DNA of 64,000 nt from Streptomyces sp. Tu6071 (GTDB taxonomy: Bacteria > Actinomycetota > Actinomycetes > Streptomycetales > Streptomycetaceae). Numbering within the stretch: the stretch's first letter is position 1; each line of letters opens with the position of its first letter. The position numbers and the translations under genes were made by a program. Shown here one piece after another: positions 1-8,161 of the stretch. The notes beneath the pieces were generated by a model. It did no database searches and was not told the origin of the DNA. It saw nothing but the letters and a program-made list of their open reading frames with translations. The DNA lies in assembly GCF_000213055.1 (NCBI RefSeq), contig NZ_CM001165.1:868001-932000 (forward strand), read 5' to 3'.

Positions 1-308
1 GGCAACAGGTCGGCCACGTCGTAACTGGCCTCGGCTGTCTCCTCGTTGAGGAAGCTGGTCAGATTCCGGGAGCAGGCGGCCAGTGCGGCAATGTCGGCCG
101 CGTACCTCTTCGCCTCCACCTCGGCCTTGGCGCGCTCGCGGGCCATCTCATAGACCACGTGATCACGTGTGGCCTTCCGAACGTCCCCCTCAAGGCGGTA
201 CTCCTCCATGAGGGCTTCCATCTCGTCATCCGGCGTGAGTTCGGCGCCCGGTGGGCTGGGCGAGGGCTGGTCGAATGGTGGTGGATTGTCCGTCTCGGGT
301 GTTACCAT
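1..308 (-). CDS. Hypothetical protein, 3' end beyond window
   Basis: Leftward reading frame open to the window edge. It starts at ATG 308 behind an AGAGG ribosome binding site. The N-terminus is proline-rich and acidic (about residues 1-25), followed by a highly charged, probably helical stretch rich in Glu, Arg and Lys (about residues 26-75). No domain is recognised. It is the next gene downstream of the 423-677 gene, from which a hairpin separates it. Membership of the integrative element is inferred from position. Confidence 0.55.
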   Translation of the reverse strand, partial: MVTPETDNPPPFDQPSPSPPGAELTPDDEMEALMEEYRLEGDVRKATRDHVVYEMARERAKAEVEAKRYAADIAALAACSRNLTSFLNEETAEASYDVADLL

Positions 309-338
309 CGGTAATACCTCTCAGTTGGTAGTTACTGG

Positions 339-370
339 AAGCCCCCCCCGGCTGTCGTCACCGGGGGCTT
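339..370 (-). terminator. Rho-independent-like hairpin
   Basis: AAGCCCCC pairs with GGGGGCTT around a short loop, between the stop of the 423-677 gene and the start of the leftmost gene. The run of T on the leftward RNA is short, so termination may be partial. Confidence 0.55.
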
Positions 371-422
371 TCGCTTGCTCTAAGGACTGAATCGCCCCAC
401 GGTGAGAACGGGGCAGTCATCG

Positions 423-677
423 TCATGCCGGGTAAAAGCCATGGACGCGGTTCCGGTCTTCCGCGCGGCCCGGCGCTGAGCGCGGTTCGGCATGACTCGC
501 CGTCCGCCGCATCCGCCCATTTCGACGGGGCAAATACCGGTGCGGTTGGTCTCCCGGCGGATCGCTACCGTTCTTGTGCGCGGGGCTCGCCGAATCAGGA
601 ATGGGCGGCTGAAACATGAGAGCGGATTCTCCTTCCACGGTCGTCTTCTCGATATCGAATTCTTCGGGTATGCTCAT
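423..677 (-). CDS. Small hypothetical protein of the integrative element
   Basis: Encodes 84 aa starting MSIPEEFDIE. ATG 677 is chosen over the longer upstream frame because AGGAG lies just before it. The N-terminal 20 residues are acidic; the rest is Pro/Arg-rich and looks disordered. No known domain is recognised. It lies downstream of the HTH gene trio in the same direction, about 100 bases after the 776 stop, and probably in the same transcription unit. Confidence 0.5.
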   Translation of the reverse strand: MSIPEEFDIEKTTVEGESALMFQPPIPDSASPAHKNGSDPPGDQPHRYLPRRNGRMRRTASHAEPRSAPGRAEDRNRVHGFYPA

Positions 678-775
678 AGGTACTCTCCTAACGAGTTGCG
701 GTCCCGGTTTATCTGCCAGCCGGGGCCGCTTTCTTGCGTTCGCACGCTGTTGAGTTGTCAAAGATCGAAATGCGT

Positions 776-985
776 TCAGCAGTCGGCGCGGAGGAGCGCA
801 TCGACCTCGGCGAGGTCCCACCGACGCCATGCCGCCCCGCCGAAGCGCGTGAGGCGCCCGGCCTCGGCCTCGGCGAGGAGCCAGCGCCGGGCCTCGCCCC
901 GGTCCACGAAGAACCGGCCATCCCTGCGCCAGGCTGTGATGTGGTCAAGTACGTGCTCGGTGTCGGCGGTCAGCGGGGCGCTCAC
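776..985 (-). CDS. Small DNA-binding-like protein (paralogue A)
   Basis: 69 aa from GTG 985. The GTGA at 985-982 overlaps the stop of the preceding gene, so the two are translationally coupled. It shares the order ADTE-V-...-ARRW-...-AGRL-...-GG-...-R-DL-...-D-LLR with the product of 982-1245, so the two are tandem paralogues. The helical pattern suggests a small helix-turn-helix or winged-helix accessory protein of the element. The exact role is unknown. Confidence 0.6.
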   Translation of the reverse strand: MSAPLTADTEHVLDHITAWRRDGRFFVDRGEARRWLLAEAEAGRLTRFGGAAWRRWDLAEVDALLRADC

Positions 986-1245
986 GCGGGCCCCCGGCGG
1001 CGCGTCGGGACCTCGCGCAAGAGCTGGTCGAGCTGCCGGAGGTCGTAGCGGGCGTTGCCTCGGCCCTGACCCCCCTCGTTCCGGAGGCGCCCGGCCGAGA
1101 CCTGCGTGTTGATCCAGCGGCGGGCCTGTGTGCTGCTCTCGAAGGGCCGCGTCTTCTGGTACTCCAGGAGGTAGAGCACGACCGCTTCGGTGTCGGCGTG
1201 GGGCGGCCTCACGGGGCGGCCCGGTACGCGTACGGGCTGGTTCAC
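982..1245 (-). CDS. Small DNA-binding-like protein (paralogue B)
   Basis: 87 aa from GTG 1245. The start overlaps the stop of the Xis-like gene by four bases (GTGA), and its own stop overlaps the start of paralogue A in the same way. The core resembles paralogue A residue for residue over about 55 positions, with an extra Gly-rich insertion before the last helix. Three consecutive GTGA couplings make this a tight operon (xis-like, B, A). Function is inferred to be DNA binding or control of excision and transfer, with no proof. Confidence 0.6.
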   Translation of the reverse strand: MNQPVRVPGRPVRPPHADTEAVVLYLLEYQKTRPFESSTQARRWINTQVSAGRLRNEGGQGRGNARYDLRQLDQLLREVPTRRRGPA

Positions 1246-1445
1246 GCGGCGGCCCCGCTGCGGTCGCCGCGCTCCACGGCGCGGGAGTCGAGCCACGCCT
1301 CAACGTCGGCGAGCCGGTAGCGGATGACCTTCCCGCCCACCCTGCTATAGCGGGGCCCGGCGCCGGAGTGGTTGAGGTGGTACACGGCCTGTAGCGAGAT
1401 CCCGAGCCATTCGCTCAGGTCCTTCGGGGAAAGCATCCTGTCCAT
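1242..1445 (-). CDS. xis: Excisionase/AlpA-type helix-turn-helix protein
   Basis: 67 aa starting MDRMLSPKDLSEWLG. The layout is typical of a MerR/AlpA-like HTH_17 excisionase: helix, turn (GISLQAVYHLNHSG), then a beta wing (YSRVGGKVIRYRLADVEAWL). ATG 1445 has AAGGA nine bases upstream. It is the first gene of a leftward operon and is divergent from the tyrosine integrase, the usual partner of such proteins in excision. An alternative ATG lies three codons in. Confidence 0.8.
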   Translation of the reverse strand: MDRMLSPKDLSEWLGISLQAVYHLNHSGAGPRYSRVGGKVIRYRLADVEAWLDSRAVERGDRSGAAA

Positions 1446-1744
1446 GCGTCCCGGTCCTTCCTGGGGAGGGTCTTCGGTTGGCTCCCTCAACCAGAGCAGC
1501 CCCGCCCGACAAAACGTGCACAAAACCTCAGATATCTCGCATAGTGGGCCTCCTCGCGCCCGCCCCGAATTCCTGGGCGACAAGAGGCGGGGCTTGACGG
1601 AAAGCGCTTCCTCAACCCCTGAACCTGTTGGTCGCGGTTCGTGTAGATCTCCGACCCTGTGACCGACCCGACGCCTGATCTGCTCGCTTTTGACCGGTTC
1701 GCGCCGCAACGCTCGACAGGGCACATGTGACCCGAGGAGCACCC
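1446..1744. promoter_or_regulatory. Divergent xis/int intergenic region
   Basis: 299 bases without a convincing gene, between the leftward Xis-like gene and the rightward integrase. It must hold the divergent promoters and possibly integrase or excisionase arm sites. I see AT-richer patches near 1505-1540 and 1640-1660 but cannot assign a -10/-35 pair with confidence. Confidence 0.4.
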
Positions 1745-3100
1745 ATGAGCGGAACCGTCCAGATTCAAGATCGCTGGCACCGGAGGACACCCCCCACCGA
1801 CGACGCCCAGCCGTGCCGGAAGTGCGGGACCCGTGACTACCCCTACGCGAGCGGGGCCCACGGGGCAGCCCTCCGCTGGGCTGTCCGCTGGCGGGAGCGC
1901 GACTGCCGCCAGCGAAAGAGGATGTTCAAGACGAAGCCCGAGGCAAACGCCTTTGCGGCTGAGGTCAAGTCGTCCATGGACAGCGGCAGTTATGTCACGC
2001 CCACCGAAATCACCTTCGGGGAGGTCGCGGCCAAGTGGCAGGCAGCTACCGGGGTGGAGCACCGCCCTCAGACGCGGGGCAATGTAGAGCGCTCCTTGCG
2101 GCTCCACATCCTGCCGCAGCTCGGCTCTTGCAAGATCACGTCCATCAAGAAGGCCGACGTTCAGGCGTGGGTCAACGACCGCGCGGAGGTACTGGCCCCG
2201 TCCAGCGTCGAGGTCGTGTACGGCACCCTCAAGGCCGTTTTCTCGTGGGCAATTGGCGAGTACATCACCGTGAGCCCATGCAAGAGCCGGGGCCGCGCCG
2301 ACCGCATACGGCTCCCGGCCAAGCCGACGAAGGAGATCATCCCGCTCAGCACCGCCCAGGTCTCGGCGCTGATCGAGGCGGCGCCGGACGGCTACTGGGT
2401 GGCCCTCCTCCTCGCCGCCGCCTCGGGCCTTCGGCAAGGAGAGCTGTTCGGCCTGGAGCCGGAGCATGTCCTTGAGGGCGAAATCCTCGTACGCCAACAG
2501 CTCTCGGTGATCGACGGCAAGGGGGTCCGCATCGCCCCGGTGAAGACGGCGACCAGCCTGCGGGGTGTCCCGGTTCCCGCTGCCGTCACGGACGCTGTGG
2601 GGGCGCGCATCAAGGCCCAGCCGCCAGTGGCCCAGCTCATGGCCGACACGACCAGCGGGAAGCGTCGGGAACGCCTGGTGCGGCTGATCTTCACGACGCC
2701 TTCGGGCGAGCCGGTCCAGCGGTCGCCGTGGGCTCGCGTCTGGGCGAAGATCGTGAAGCGGGCGAACGAGATCCTGGCCGCGCAGGGTGAGCAGCCGCTC
2801 CCGGCCAAGGTCACCCTTCACACGCTGCGCCACACGTACGCCTCACTACTGATCAAGGAGGGCGAGTCCGTGAAGGTGGTCCAGAAGAGGTTGGGCCACA
2901 GCTCCGCCGCGATCACGCTTGATACGTACTCGCACCTCTGGCCGGACAGCGCCGCCACCACCCGCCGGGCGGTAGAGCGGGGCCTTGGCGGTCTCCTCGG
3001 CGGTCGTCCAGGGCACGCCACAGGGCACACGCCATCGGGAACAGTCGAAAGCCAGCGGAAGCCAGCGAAAGAGATCACCCGCTCACTTTCGGTAGTTTGA
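1745..3100 (+). CDS. int: Tyrosine recombinase / site-specific integrase
   Basis: 451 aa from ATG 1745, which has GAGGAG upstream. The catalytic signature is complete: Arg230 in SGLRQGE, His359/Arg362/His363 in HTLRHTY, His385 in LGHSS and Tyr395 in DTYSHLW. A CxxC pair near residues 24-27 and a basic region (residues 44-64) precede an SAM-like arm/core-binding domain (about 88-185). It catalyses integration and excision of the element with the Xis-like protein. The C-terminal tail after residue 410 is low complexity. The stop at 3098-3100 lies directly before the GGAGG of the ligase gene, so the element end and the host gene are nearly fused. Confidence 0.93.
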   Translation: MSGTVQIQDRWHRRTPPTDDAQPCRKCGTRDYPYASGAHGAALRWAVRWRERDCRQRKRMFKTKPEANAFAAEVKSSMDSGSYVTPTEITFGEVAAKWQAATGVEHRPQTRGNVERSLRLHILPQLGSCKITSIKKADVQAWVNDRAEVLAPSSVEVVYGTLKAVFSWAIGEYITVSPCKSRGRADRIRLPAKPTKEIIPLSTAQVSALIEAAPDGYWVALLLAAASGLRQGELFGLEPEHVLEGEILVRQQLSVIDGKGVRIAPVKTATSLRGVPVPAAVTDAVGARIKAQPPVAQLMADTTSGKRRERLVRLIFTTPSGEPVQRSPWARVWAKIVKRANEILAAQGEQPLPAKVTLHTLRHTYASLLIKEGESVKVVQKRLGHSSAAITLDTYSHLWPDSAATTRRAVERGLGGLLGGRPGHATGHTPSGTVESQRKPAKEITRSLSVV

Positions 3101-3114
3101 GGAGGTCAAAAGCC

Positions 3115-4215
3115 ATGCGTCTGCCTGTCATGCCCCCGGTGCGCCCGATGCTCGCGAGGGCCGTGCCCGAGATCCCGCCCGGGATGCACTACGAGGCGAA
3201 GTGGGACGGCTTCCGCTGCCTCGTCTTCAAGGACGGTGCCGAGGTGGAGCTGGGCAGCCGTACGGGCAAGCCGCTCGGGCGGTACTTCCCCGAGCTGGTC
3301 GAGGCGCTGCGGGAGCGGCTGCCCGAGCGGTGCGTGCTGGACGGGGAGGTCGTCGTGGCGCGCGAGGGGAGGCTCGACTTCGACGCGCTGAGCGAGCGCA
3401 TCCACCCCGCGGCCTCGCGGGTGCGGCTGCTCGCGGAGACCACGCCGTCCTCGTACATCGCCTTCGACCTGCTCGCGCTCGGCGAGGACGCGCTCGTGGA
3501 GCGCCCGCAGCGCGAGCGCAGGGAGCGGCTGGAAGCGGTGCTCGCCCGGGTGGCTCCCCCGGTGTACCTCGCCCCCGCGACGGGGGACCGGGCGGTGGCC
3601 GAGGAGTGGTTCGGGCGCTTCGAGGGGGCGGGGCTGGACGGGATCGTCGCGAAGCCGCCGGAGCTGCCGTACCGCGAGAACCAGCGCGTCATGTTCAAGG
3701 TCAAGCACGAGCGGACGGCCGACTGCGTCGTGGCCGGGCTGCGTTTCCACAAGAGCGGCCCGGTGGTCGGCTCGCTGCTGCTCGGGCTGTACGACGACGC
3801 GGGCGCGCTCCAGCACGTGGGCGTGTGCGCGGCCTTCCCGATGAAGCGCCGCGCGGAGCTGATGGAGGAGCTGGAGCCACTGCGGATGGACGGTCCGGGG
3901 GCCGGGAAGCCCGGCGGGGACCACCCGTGGGCGCACTGGGCCGAGGCGGAGGCGCAGGAGGCGGGGCGCCTCCCGGGCGGGCCGAGCCGGTGGACGGGCA
4001 CGAAGGACCTGTCGTGGGTGCCGTTGCGGCCCGAGCGGGTCTGCGAGGTCGCGTACGACCACATGGAGGGCCCCGTCGCCTCGGGCAGGGCCCGCTTCCG
4101 GCACACCGCGCGCTGGCGCCGCTGGCGCCCGGACCGCACCCCGGAGAGCTGCACGTACGCGCAGGTCGACGAGCCGGTGCGGTACGAGCTGGGGGCGGTA
4201 CTCGGCGGTAACTGA
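3115..4215 (+). CDS. ligC: ATP-dependent DNA ligase, LigC-type
   Basis: 366 aa. Motif I KWDGFR has the AMP-accepting Lys at about residue 29. It is followed by SRTGK, the LDGEVV motif, a DGIVAK motif, FKVKHERTADCVV, and a C-terminal OB-fold region ending near GRARFRHTARWRRWRPD. Size and motif order fit the actinobacterial LigC/LigD-ligase group linked to repair. ATG 3115 is chosen over an in-frame TTG at 3097 because GGAGG stands nine bases before it. Ligase action is adenylation, transfer to 5'-phosphate DNA, then nick sealing. The integrative element abuts its 5' end. Confidence 0.9.
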   Translation: MRLPVMPPVRPMLARAVPEIPPGMHYEAKWDGFRCLVFKDGAEVELGSRTGKPLGRYFPELVEALRERLPERCVLDGEVVVAREGRLDFDALSERIHPAASRVRLLAETTPSSYIAFDLLALGEDALVERPQRERRERLEAVLARVAPPVYLAPATGDRAVAEEWFGRFEGAGLDGIVAKPPELPYRENQRVMFKVKHERTADCVVAGLRFHKSGPVVGSLLLGLYDDAGALQHVGVCAAFPMKRRAELMEELEPLRMDGPGAGKPGGDHPWAHWAEAEAQEAGRLPGGPSRWTGTKDLSWVPLRPERVCEVAYDHMEGPVASGRARFRHTARWRRWRPDRTPESCTYAQVDEPVRYELGAVLGGN

Positions 4216-4293
4216 GCCCGCCCCGTACCGCCCACGCGCGACCCGCACGGCGCCACGCCGCCCGGACCGGCCGCGCGAGCGCCGCGAGCGCCG

Positions 4294-5463
4294 CTACAGC
4301 GGCGCCTGGCGGCCGTGCCAGTCCATGCACAGCACCATCGCGTCGTCGTCCTGCGCGAGGGCGCCCCGGTGCGCGGCGAGTTCCTTGAGGACGGCGTACG
4401 GGACCTGCGCGGTCGGCAGCAGCCGGGTGCCGGTCATCGCGGCGGCGAGCGCGCGCTTCCCGTACGGTTCGCCGGCCGGCGACAGCGCCTCGTACACGCC
4501 GTCGCTGAAGAAGAAGAGCCGGTCCCCCGGCAGGACCCGGAAGCGCTGGGCCGTGTAGACGGTGTCCTCGAACATGCCGAGCGGGAGCTGCGCGTCGAGT
4601 TCGATCTGCTCGGTGACACCGTCGCGCTGCCGCCAGAGCTGCGGCGAGCCCGCGTCCACGACCTCGGCCTCGCCGGTCGCCAGCTCGAAGCGGAGCAGCA
4701 GGGTGGACAGGTGCACGTTGCCCTGGTGGTGGCCGTAGATCGCCTGGTCGGCGAGAGCCGCCTGGTCGGCGAGGCCGAGCCCGGCGCGGCGCGCGTTGCG
4801 CAGCGCGTTGACGGCGAGGTTGGTGAGCAGCGCGGCCTCGATGCCCTCGCCCATGCCGTTGGTGACGGAGAGGTGCAGCGTCTCGGCCGAGCCCGACCAG
4901 TCGAAGTTGTCGCCGCGGATCGCGTAGGCGGGCTCCAGCTGGGCCCCGAGGGCGTACTCGGGGCGCGAGCAGGACCGGCCGGGGAGGAGCTGCCACTGGA
5001 GTTCGGCGGCGAGGGTGAGGCGGCGGGCGCGGCGGGCCTGCTGGTAGAGGTCGGTATCGCGTTCGGCGACGAGGATCTCGTGCCCGAGCACTTCGCCGAT
5101 GTCGGCGAGTTCCCCGGCCATCCCCTCGTCGTAGCCGCCCTCGGGCAGCCGTACGGTGAGGATGCCGAGCCGGTCGCCACGCACGGTGACCGGGACGTGG
5201 ACGAGGGTGCACTCGCCGGAGTTCTCCGCGTACGGCTGCTGGGACCCGAAGGCGCGTCCGGGCGCTCCCAGGTGGGCGGACAGCGGCTCCGGCGGCAGGG
5301 CCGGGGGCTCGACGGGCTGGAGTATGGTCATGGCGTAGTCGGCCATGAGCAGATCCGCGCCCGCGGCCCCGTAACGGGCCCGAAGTGTCGTGCGCAACGC
5401 GTCGAGCAGAGCATGGGGAGGGGCCTTGCGCAGGGCGCGTTCCACCGCCGCGAATCTGTCCAC
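4294..5463 (-). CDS. PP2C/SpoIIE-family serine/threonine phosphatase-like protein
   Basis: 389 aa from GTG 5463. An N-terminal GAF-like segment (about 60-170) precedes a SpoIIE domain. GDNFDW, a DAGSPQLW equivalent of NAGHPPPL, FSDGVYEA and DDDAMVL keep most metal-site positions. The usual DGMGHG or GDVMGHG motif reads VTNGMGEG, so one metal-binding Asp is Asn. Activity may be reduced or altered. Such proteins dephosphorylate anti-sigma antagonists; a STAS protein is encoded 0.9 kb away. It is divergent from a MarR gene, with 99 bases between the starts. A longer N-terminus is possible but lacks a ribosome binding site. Confidence 0.8.
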   Translation of the reverse strand: MDRFAAVERALRKAPPHALLDALRTTLRARYGAAGADLLMADYAMTILQPVEPPALPPEPLSAHLGAPGRAFGSQQPYAENSGECTLVHVPVTVRGDRLGILTVRLPEGGYDEGMAGELADIGEVLGHEILVAERDTDLYQQARRARRLTLAAELQWQLLPGRSCSRPEYALGAQLEPAYAIRGDNFDWSGSAETLHLSVTNGMGEGIEAALLTNLAVNALRNARRAGLGLADQAALADQAIYGHHQGNVHLSTLLLRFELATGEAEVVDAGSPQLWRQRDGVTEQIELDAQLPLGMFEDTVYTAQRFRVLPGDRLFFFSDGVYEALSPAGEPYGKRALAAAMTGTRLLPTAQVPYAVLKELAAHRGALAQDDDAMVLCMDWHGRQAPL

Positions 5464-5526
5464 CGTACGTGTACCACCTGTCTCGGAGATCGGGAGAAGG
5501 GAAGCCGGACCGTCATGCCCCAGCGA

Positions 5527-5552
5527 CTGACAGGAGCCTTGCGAAGTGTCAG
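5527..5552. promoter_or_regulatory. Inverted repeat, candidate MarR operator
   Basis: CTGACA and TGTCAG form a perfect 6-bp inverted repeat with a 14-base spacer just before the MarR start and between the divergent phosphatase and marR genes. Autoregulation by the adjacent MarR protein is the obvious inference. Spacing of half-sites is longer than in typical MarR operators. Confidence 0.4.
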
Positions 5553-5562
5553 AGTTGAGGAC

Positions 5563-6096
5563 ATGCGTCCCGAGGCGGCGACCCAGGAGAACCGGGCTGC
5601 CGCGGCACGGGTGGCCGGGGAGGTCATCGAGCTGCTGGAAGTGATGTGGCACAAGGGCCGCGATCTGGCGCCGACGGCGCCCGTCTCAGTCTCGCAGCTG
5701 CGCGTGCTGTACATCCTGGACCGTGAGGACGGGATCAACCTGCGCACCCTCGGCGAGGAGCTGGGGGCCGCGCCGTCCTCGGTGAGCCGCCTGTGCGACC
5801 GGCTCCAGGCGCTGGGCTACGTGGAGCGCGCGGCGAGCCGGTCGAGCCGCCGGGAGGTCGAGCTGCGGCTCACCCCGCCGGGGACGCGGTATCTCGCCGA
5901 GCTGCGGGCGCGGCGGCAGAGCGCTCTCCTGGAGATCCTGGAACGGATGCCGCAGGCGGACAGGGACGCGCTGGCGCGCGGGCTCGGCGGCTTCCTCGAC
6001 GCCGCCGACTGGGACGCCGCCGACTGGGGCGAGGAGGGACAGCCGGAATCCTCGCGCGAGGGGCCCGTACGGGACGGGACGGCCGACAGCGCCTGA
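5563..6096 (+). CDS. MarR-family transcriptional regulator
   Basis: 177 aa from ATG 5563. The winged helix has the expected pieces: PVSVSQLRVLYIL, INLRTLGEELGAAPSSVSRLCDRLQALGYVER (recognition helix PSSVSRLCDRL), then the wing SRSSRREVELRLTPPG. The flanking helices form the dimer interface. The C-terminal 30 residues are acidic and repetitive (AADWDAADWGEE). ATG 5563 has TTGAGG upstream; an in-frame ATG at 5515 behind GGGAGAAGGGAAG is an alternative that would add 16 residues. It probably controls itself and the divergent phosphatase. Confidence 0.88.
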   Translation: MRPEAATQENRAAAARVAGEVIELLEVMWHKGRDLAPTAPVSVSQLRVLYILDREDGINLRTLGEELGAAPSSVSRLCDRLQALGYVERAASRSSRREVELRLTPPGTRYLAELRARRQSALLEILERMPQADRDALARGLGGFLDAADWDAADWGEEGQPESSREGPVRDGTADSA

Positions 6097-6347
6097 GCGC
6101 CGCCCGTCGTGCGGGAACGGCCCCCTGGACCAGTACACGCTTGTGACCTCCGGTTCGCCTCGGTCCGCACGCCACCGGTCGGGCCGGGCGGTCCTTTCGG
6201 GGCTCAGATTGTTTCCTCGGGCGCACTGTTGTCAAACGGCAAGTGTCACGAGCCCGCGGCGCGGGCTGACACCTGCTCAGCCGGGGGCGCGCGGTTCACG
6301 ATGACATGCGGGTACCGCTACCGGGCGCCATGACGCTCGGCTAATGT

Positions 6348-6369
6348 TTGCCATAAGGCAACAGTTGCC
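6348..6369. promoter_or_regulatory. TTGCC/GGCAA dyad plus third half-site
   Basis: TTGCC-ATAA-GGCAA is followed three bases later by another TTGCC, about 45 bases before the STAS start. It may be an operator or part of the promoter of that gene. The rest of the 317-base gap 6097-6413 shows no gene. Confidence 0.35.
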
Positions 6370-6413
6370 GACGCCGCGCACCCGCGTGACGTGACGAGGA
6401 AGGGCGCCACCAC

Positions 6414-6779
6414 ATGCCGGACGAAGCCGTCAGCCACGTGGACATTCCCGGGGCGCGAGTCGTACGGCTGGTGGGAGAGGCGGACCTGGACACGGCGGAC
6501 GTGCTCGACGGGGCGCTCACCGGGGCGCTGGCCTCGGGGCTGCCGCTCACCGTGGTCGACCTCTCGCGGACGACCTTCGCGGACTCCACGGTGCTCGGCG
6601 TACTGCTGCGGGCGCACACCCTGCACGAGGAGGCGGGCCTGCGCCTGCTGCTCGCCGGTCCGCTCGACGACGTACTGGTGCGGCTCTTCGACGTGACGGG
6701 GACGCGGGCCTATCTGCGCTTCGCGGCCGATGTGCACCAGGCGATCGACGAGGGCGACCGGCATCCGGAACGGGGCTGA
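6414..6779 (+). CDS. STAS-domain anti-sigma factor antagonist
   Basis: 121 aa, a single STAS domain. The sequence runs from ARVVRLVGEADLDTADVL through VVDLSRTTFADSTVLGVLL to the C-terminal helix. The Ser in ADSTVLG occupies the phosphorylated-serine position of SpoIIAA-like proteins. It would bind an anti-sigma/kinase protein when unphosphorylated. AGGAAGGG precedes ATG 6414. No anti-sigma gene is adjacent, but the SpoIIE-type phosphatase upstream is a plausible partner. Confidence 0.85.
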   Translation: MPDEAVSHVDIPGARVVRLVGEADLDTADVLDGALTGALASGLPLTVVDLSRTTFADSTVLGVLLRAHTLHEEAGLRLLLAGPLDDVLVRLFDVTGTRAYLRFAADVHQAIDEGDRHPERG

Positions 6780-6931
6780 GAGAGCCGAAGCGGGGACCGG
6801 GCGGAAACCCAGGCAGCAGGCGCGGAGCAGGCTGAGGGACGGCCCGCGGGAGGGCCAGGGGGACGTACAGGCGGGCCGTGCGGCGGCCCGCGAGCCGGGT
6901 GTGGGGCCCCGGCTCGGGCGGCGGGGGCGGG

Positions 6932-8161
6932 TCAGGCGGTGCGGTAGGCGGGCAGCTCGGCCCAGCCGTGCGCGATGAAGGTCGGCACCTGCCGCGGGTC
7001 CGGGTCCGCGAGGCGCAGGCCCGGGAAGCGGGCGAAGAGCGCCGGGAGCGCGACGCCGGCCTCCAGCTGGGCGAGCGGGGCGCCGATGCAGCGGTGCGCG
7101 CCGATCCCGAAGGCGAGGTGGTCGCCGGAGTCGCGGTGCGCGTCGAAGAGGTGCGCCGTGGCCCCGTAGTGCGCGGGGTCGTGGTTGGCCGCCGCGTACG
7201 TCGTGAGGATCGCGCTGCCCCTGGGAATGAGGACGCCGCCCGTCTCGGGCCCCTGGATGTCCTCGACCGCGAAGCGCATCGGCAGGTTGGCGATGCTCGG
7301 CGCCCAGCGGAGCGTCTCGGTGACGACCTTCTCCCAGGACAGCTCGCCCGCCCGCGCCTGTGCGAGCTGCTCGGGGTGGGTGAGCAGCGCGAACGCGGCG
7401 TTGCCGATGAGGTTGACGGTCGTCTCGACCCCGGCGCCGATGACGAGGAGGAGCGTGTCGCGCAGCTCGTCGTCCGAGAGCCGGTCGCCGTCGGTGTCGC
7501 GCATGGTGACGAGGTCGCTCGCGAGGTCGTCACCGGGCTCGGCGCGCTTGGTCCCGATGAGTTCGCCGAGCACCGCGTAGAGGCGGGCGAGCGTCGCCAT
7601 GGCCTCCTCGACGGGCCGCGAGACGTCCATGAAGTCGTCCAGCAGCGTCACGAGTTCGGCCTTGTGGGCACCGCTCACGCCGAACAGCTCGCAGATGATC
7701 TCCATCGGGAGCTGGCGCGCGAAGGCGGCGCGCAGGTCGACGACCTCGCCCTCGGGCCGCGCCTCGATCTCGTCGAGCAGGCGCGTGACGATCTCCTCGA
7801 CCCTGCCGCGCAGCCGCTCGGTGCGGTGGTGCGTGAAGGAGGGCGCGACGAGCTTGCGCAGCCGGCTGTGGTCGACCCCGTACGTGCTGAGCATGTTGAT
7901 GACGCCGACCCAGCCCAGTATCCAGCCCCACTCCGGGTTGGAGGACGCCTCGGGCCAGCGGTCCCAGTGCTTGCGCGGGTCCTTGCTGACGCGCGGGTCC
8001 AGGATGAGGGTGCGCAGGTTCTCGTACCGCGTGACGGCGAAGGCGGGGATGCCGCCGGGCAGCGTGATCCCCACGACGGGGCCTCGCTCGCGCAGCCGGG
8101 CGGCCTCGGCCGGGATGTCGGCGCCTACAGGGTCGAGAGTGACGGCTTGGAGTTGGTCCAC
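6932..8161 (-). CDS. Cytochrome P450, CYP154-like, last gene of conservon operon
   Basis: 409 aa from GTG 8161. AGGAG precedes it, and the start lies 37 bases inside the end of the upstream P450 gene, so the two are translationally coupled. Landmarks are the I-helix IGAGVETTVNL, the K-helix ETLR (ExxR) and the heme loop FGIGAHRCIGAPLAQLE with Cys as axial ligand. Soluble bacterial type, needing ferredoxin and reductase from elsewhere. CYP154 members commonly follow CYP157 members at Streptomyces conservon loci. The substrate is unknown. Confidence 0.9.
   Translation of the reverse strand: MDQLQAVTLDPVGADIPAEAARLRERGPVVGITLPGGIPAFAVTRYENLRTLILDPRVSKDPRKHWDRWPEASSNPEWGWILGWVGVINMLSTYGVDHSRLRKLVAPSFTHHRTERLRGRVEEIVTRLLDEIEARPEGEVVDLRAAFARQLPMEIICELFGVSGAHKAELVTLLDDFMDVSRPVEEAMATLARLYAVLGELIGTKRAEPGDDLASDLVTMRDTDGDRLSDDELRDTLLLVIGAGVETTVNLIGNAAFALLTHPEQLAQARAGELSWEKVVTETLRWAPSIANLPMRFAVEDIQGPETGGVLIPRGSAILTTYAAANHDPAHYGATAHLFDAHRDSGDHLAFGIGAHRCIGAPLAQLEAGVALPALFARFPGLRLADPDPRQVPTFIAHGWAELPAYRTA

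Larger units (their letters stand above)
1..3100. mobile_element. End of an integrative element with tyrosine integrase (AICE/pSAM2-like)
   Basis: Several small leftward genes, an Xis-like HTH gene and a divergent tyrosine integrase form the classic end module of an actinomycete integrative element. The left limit is outside the window. The right limit is inferred to lie at the integrase 3' end or the 5' end of the following ligase gene, because chromosomal genes start there. No tRNA is visible at this junction, so the attachment site is not a tRNA 3' end as in pSAM2. The short direct repeats at 3047-3067 near the integrase 3' end could be arm-type sites, but this is inference. Confidence 0.65.

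Noticed and set aside
433..3117. Shared AAAAGCCATG at 433-442 and 3108-3117 as att direct repeats of the left element
   Set aside because: Only ten bases, one copy inside a gene of the element, and the second is simply a ribosome spacer and start codon. Too short and misplaced for an att duplication.
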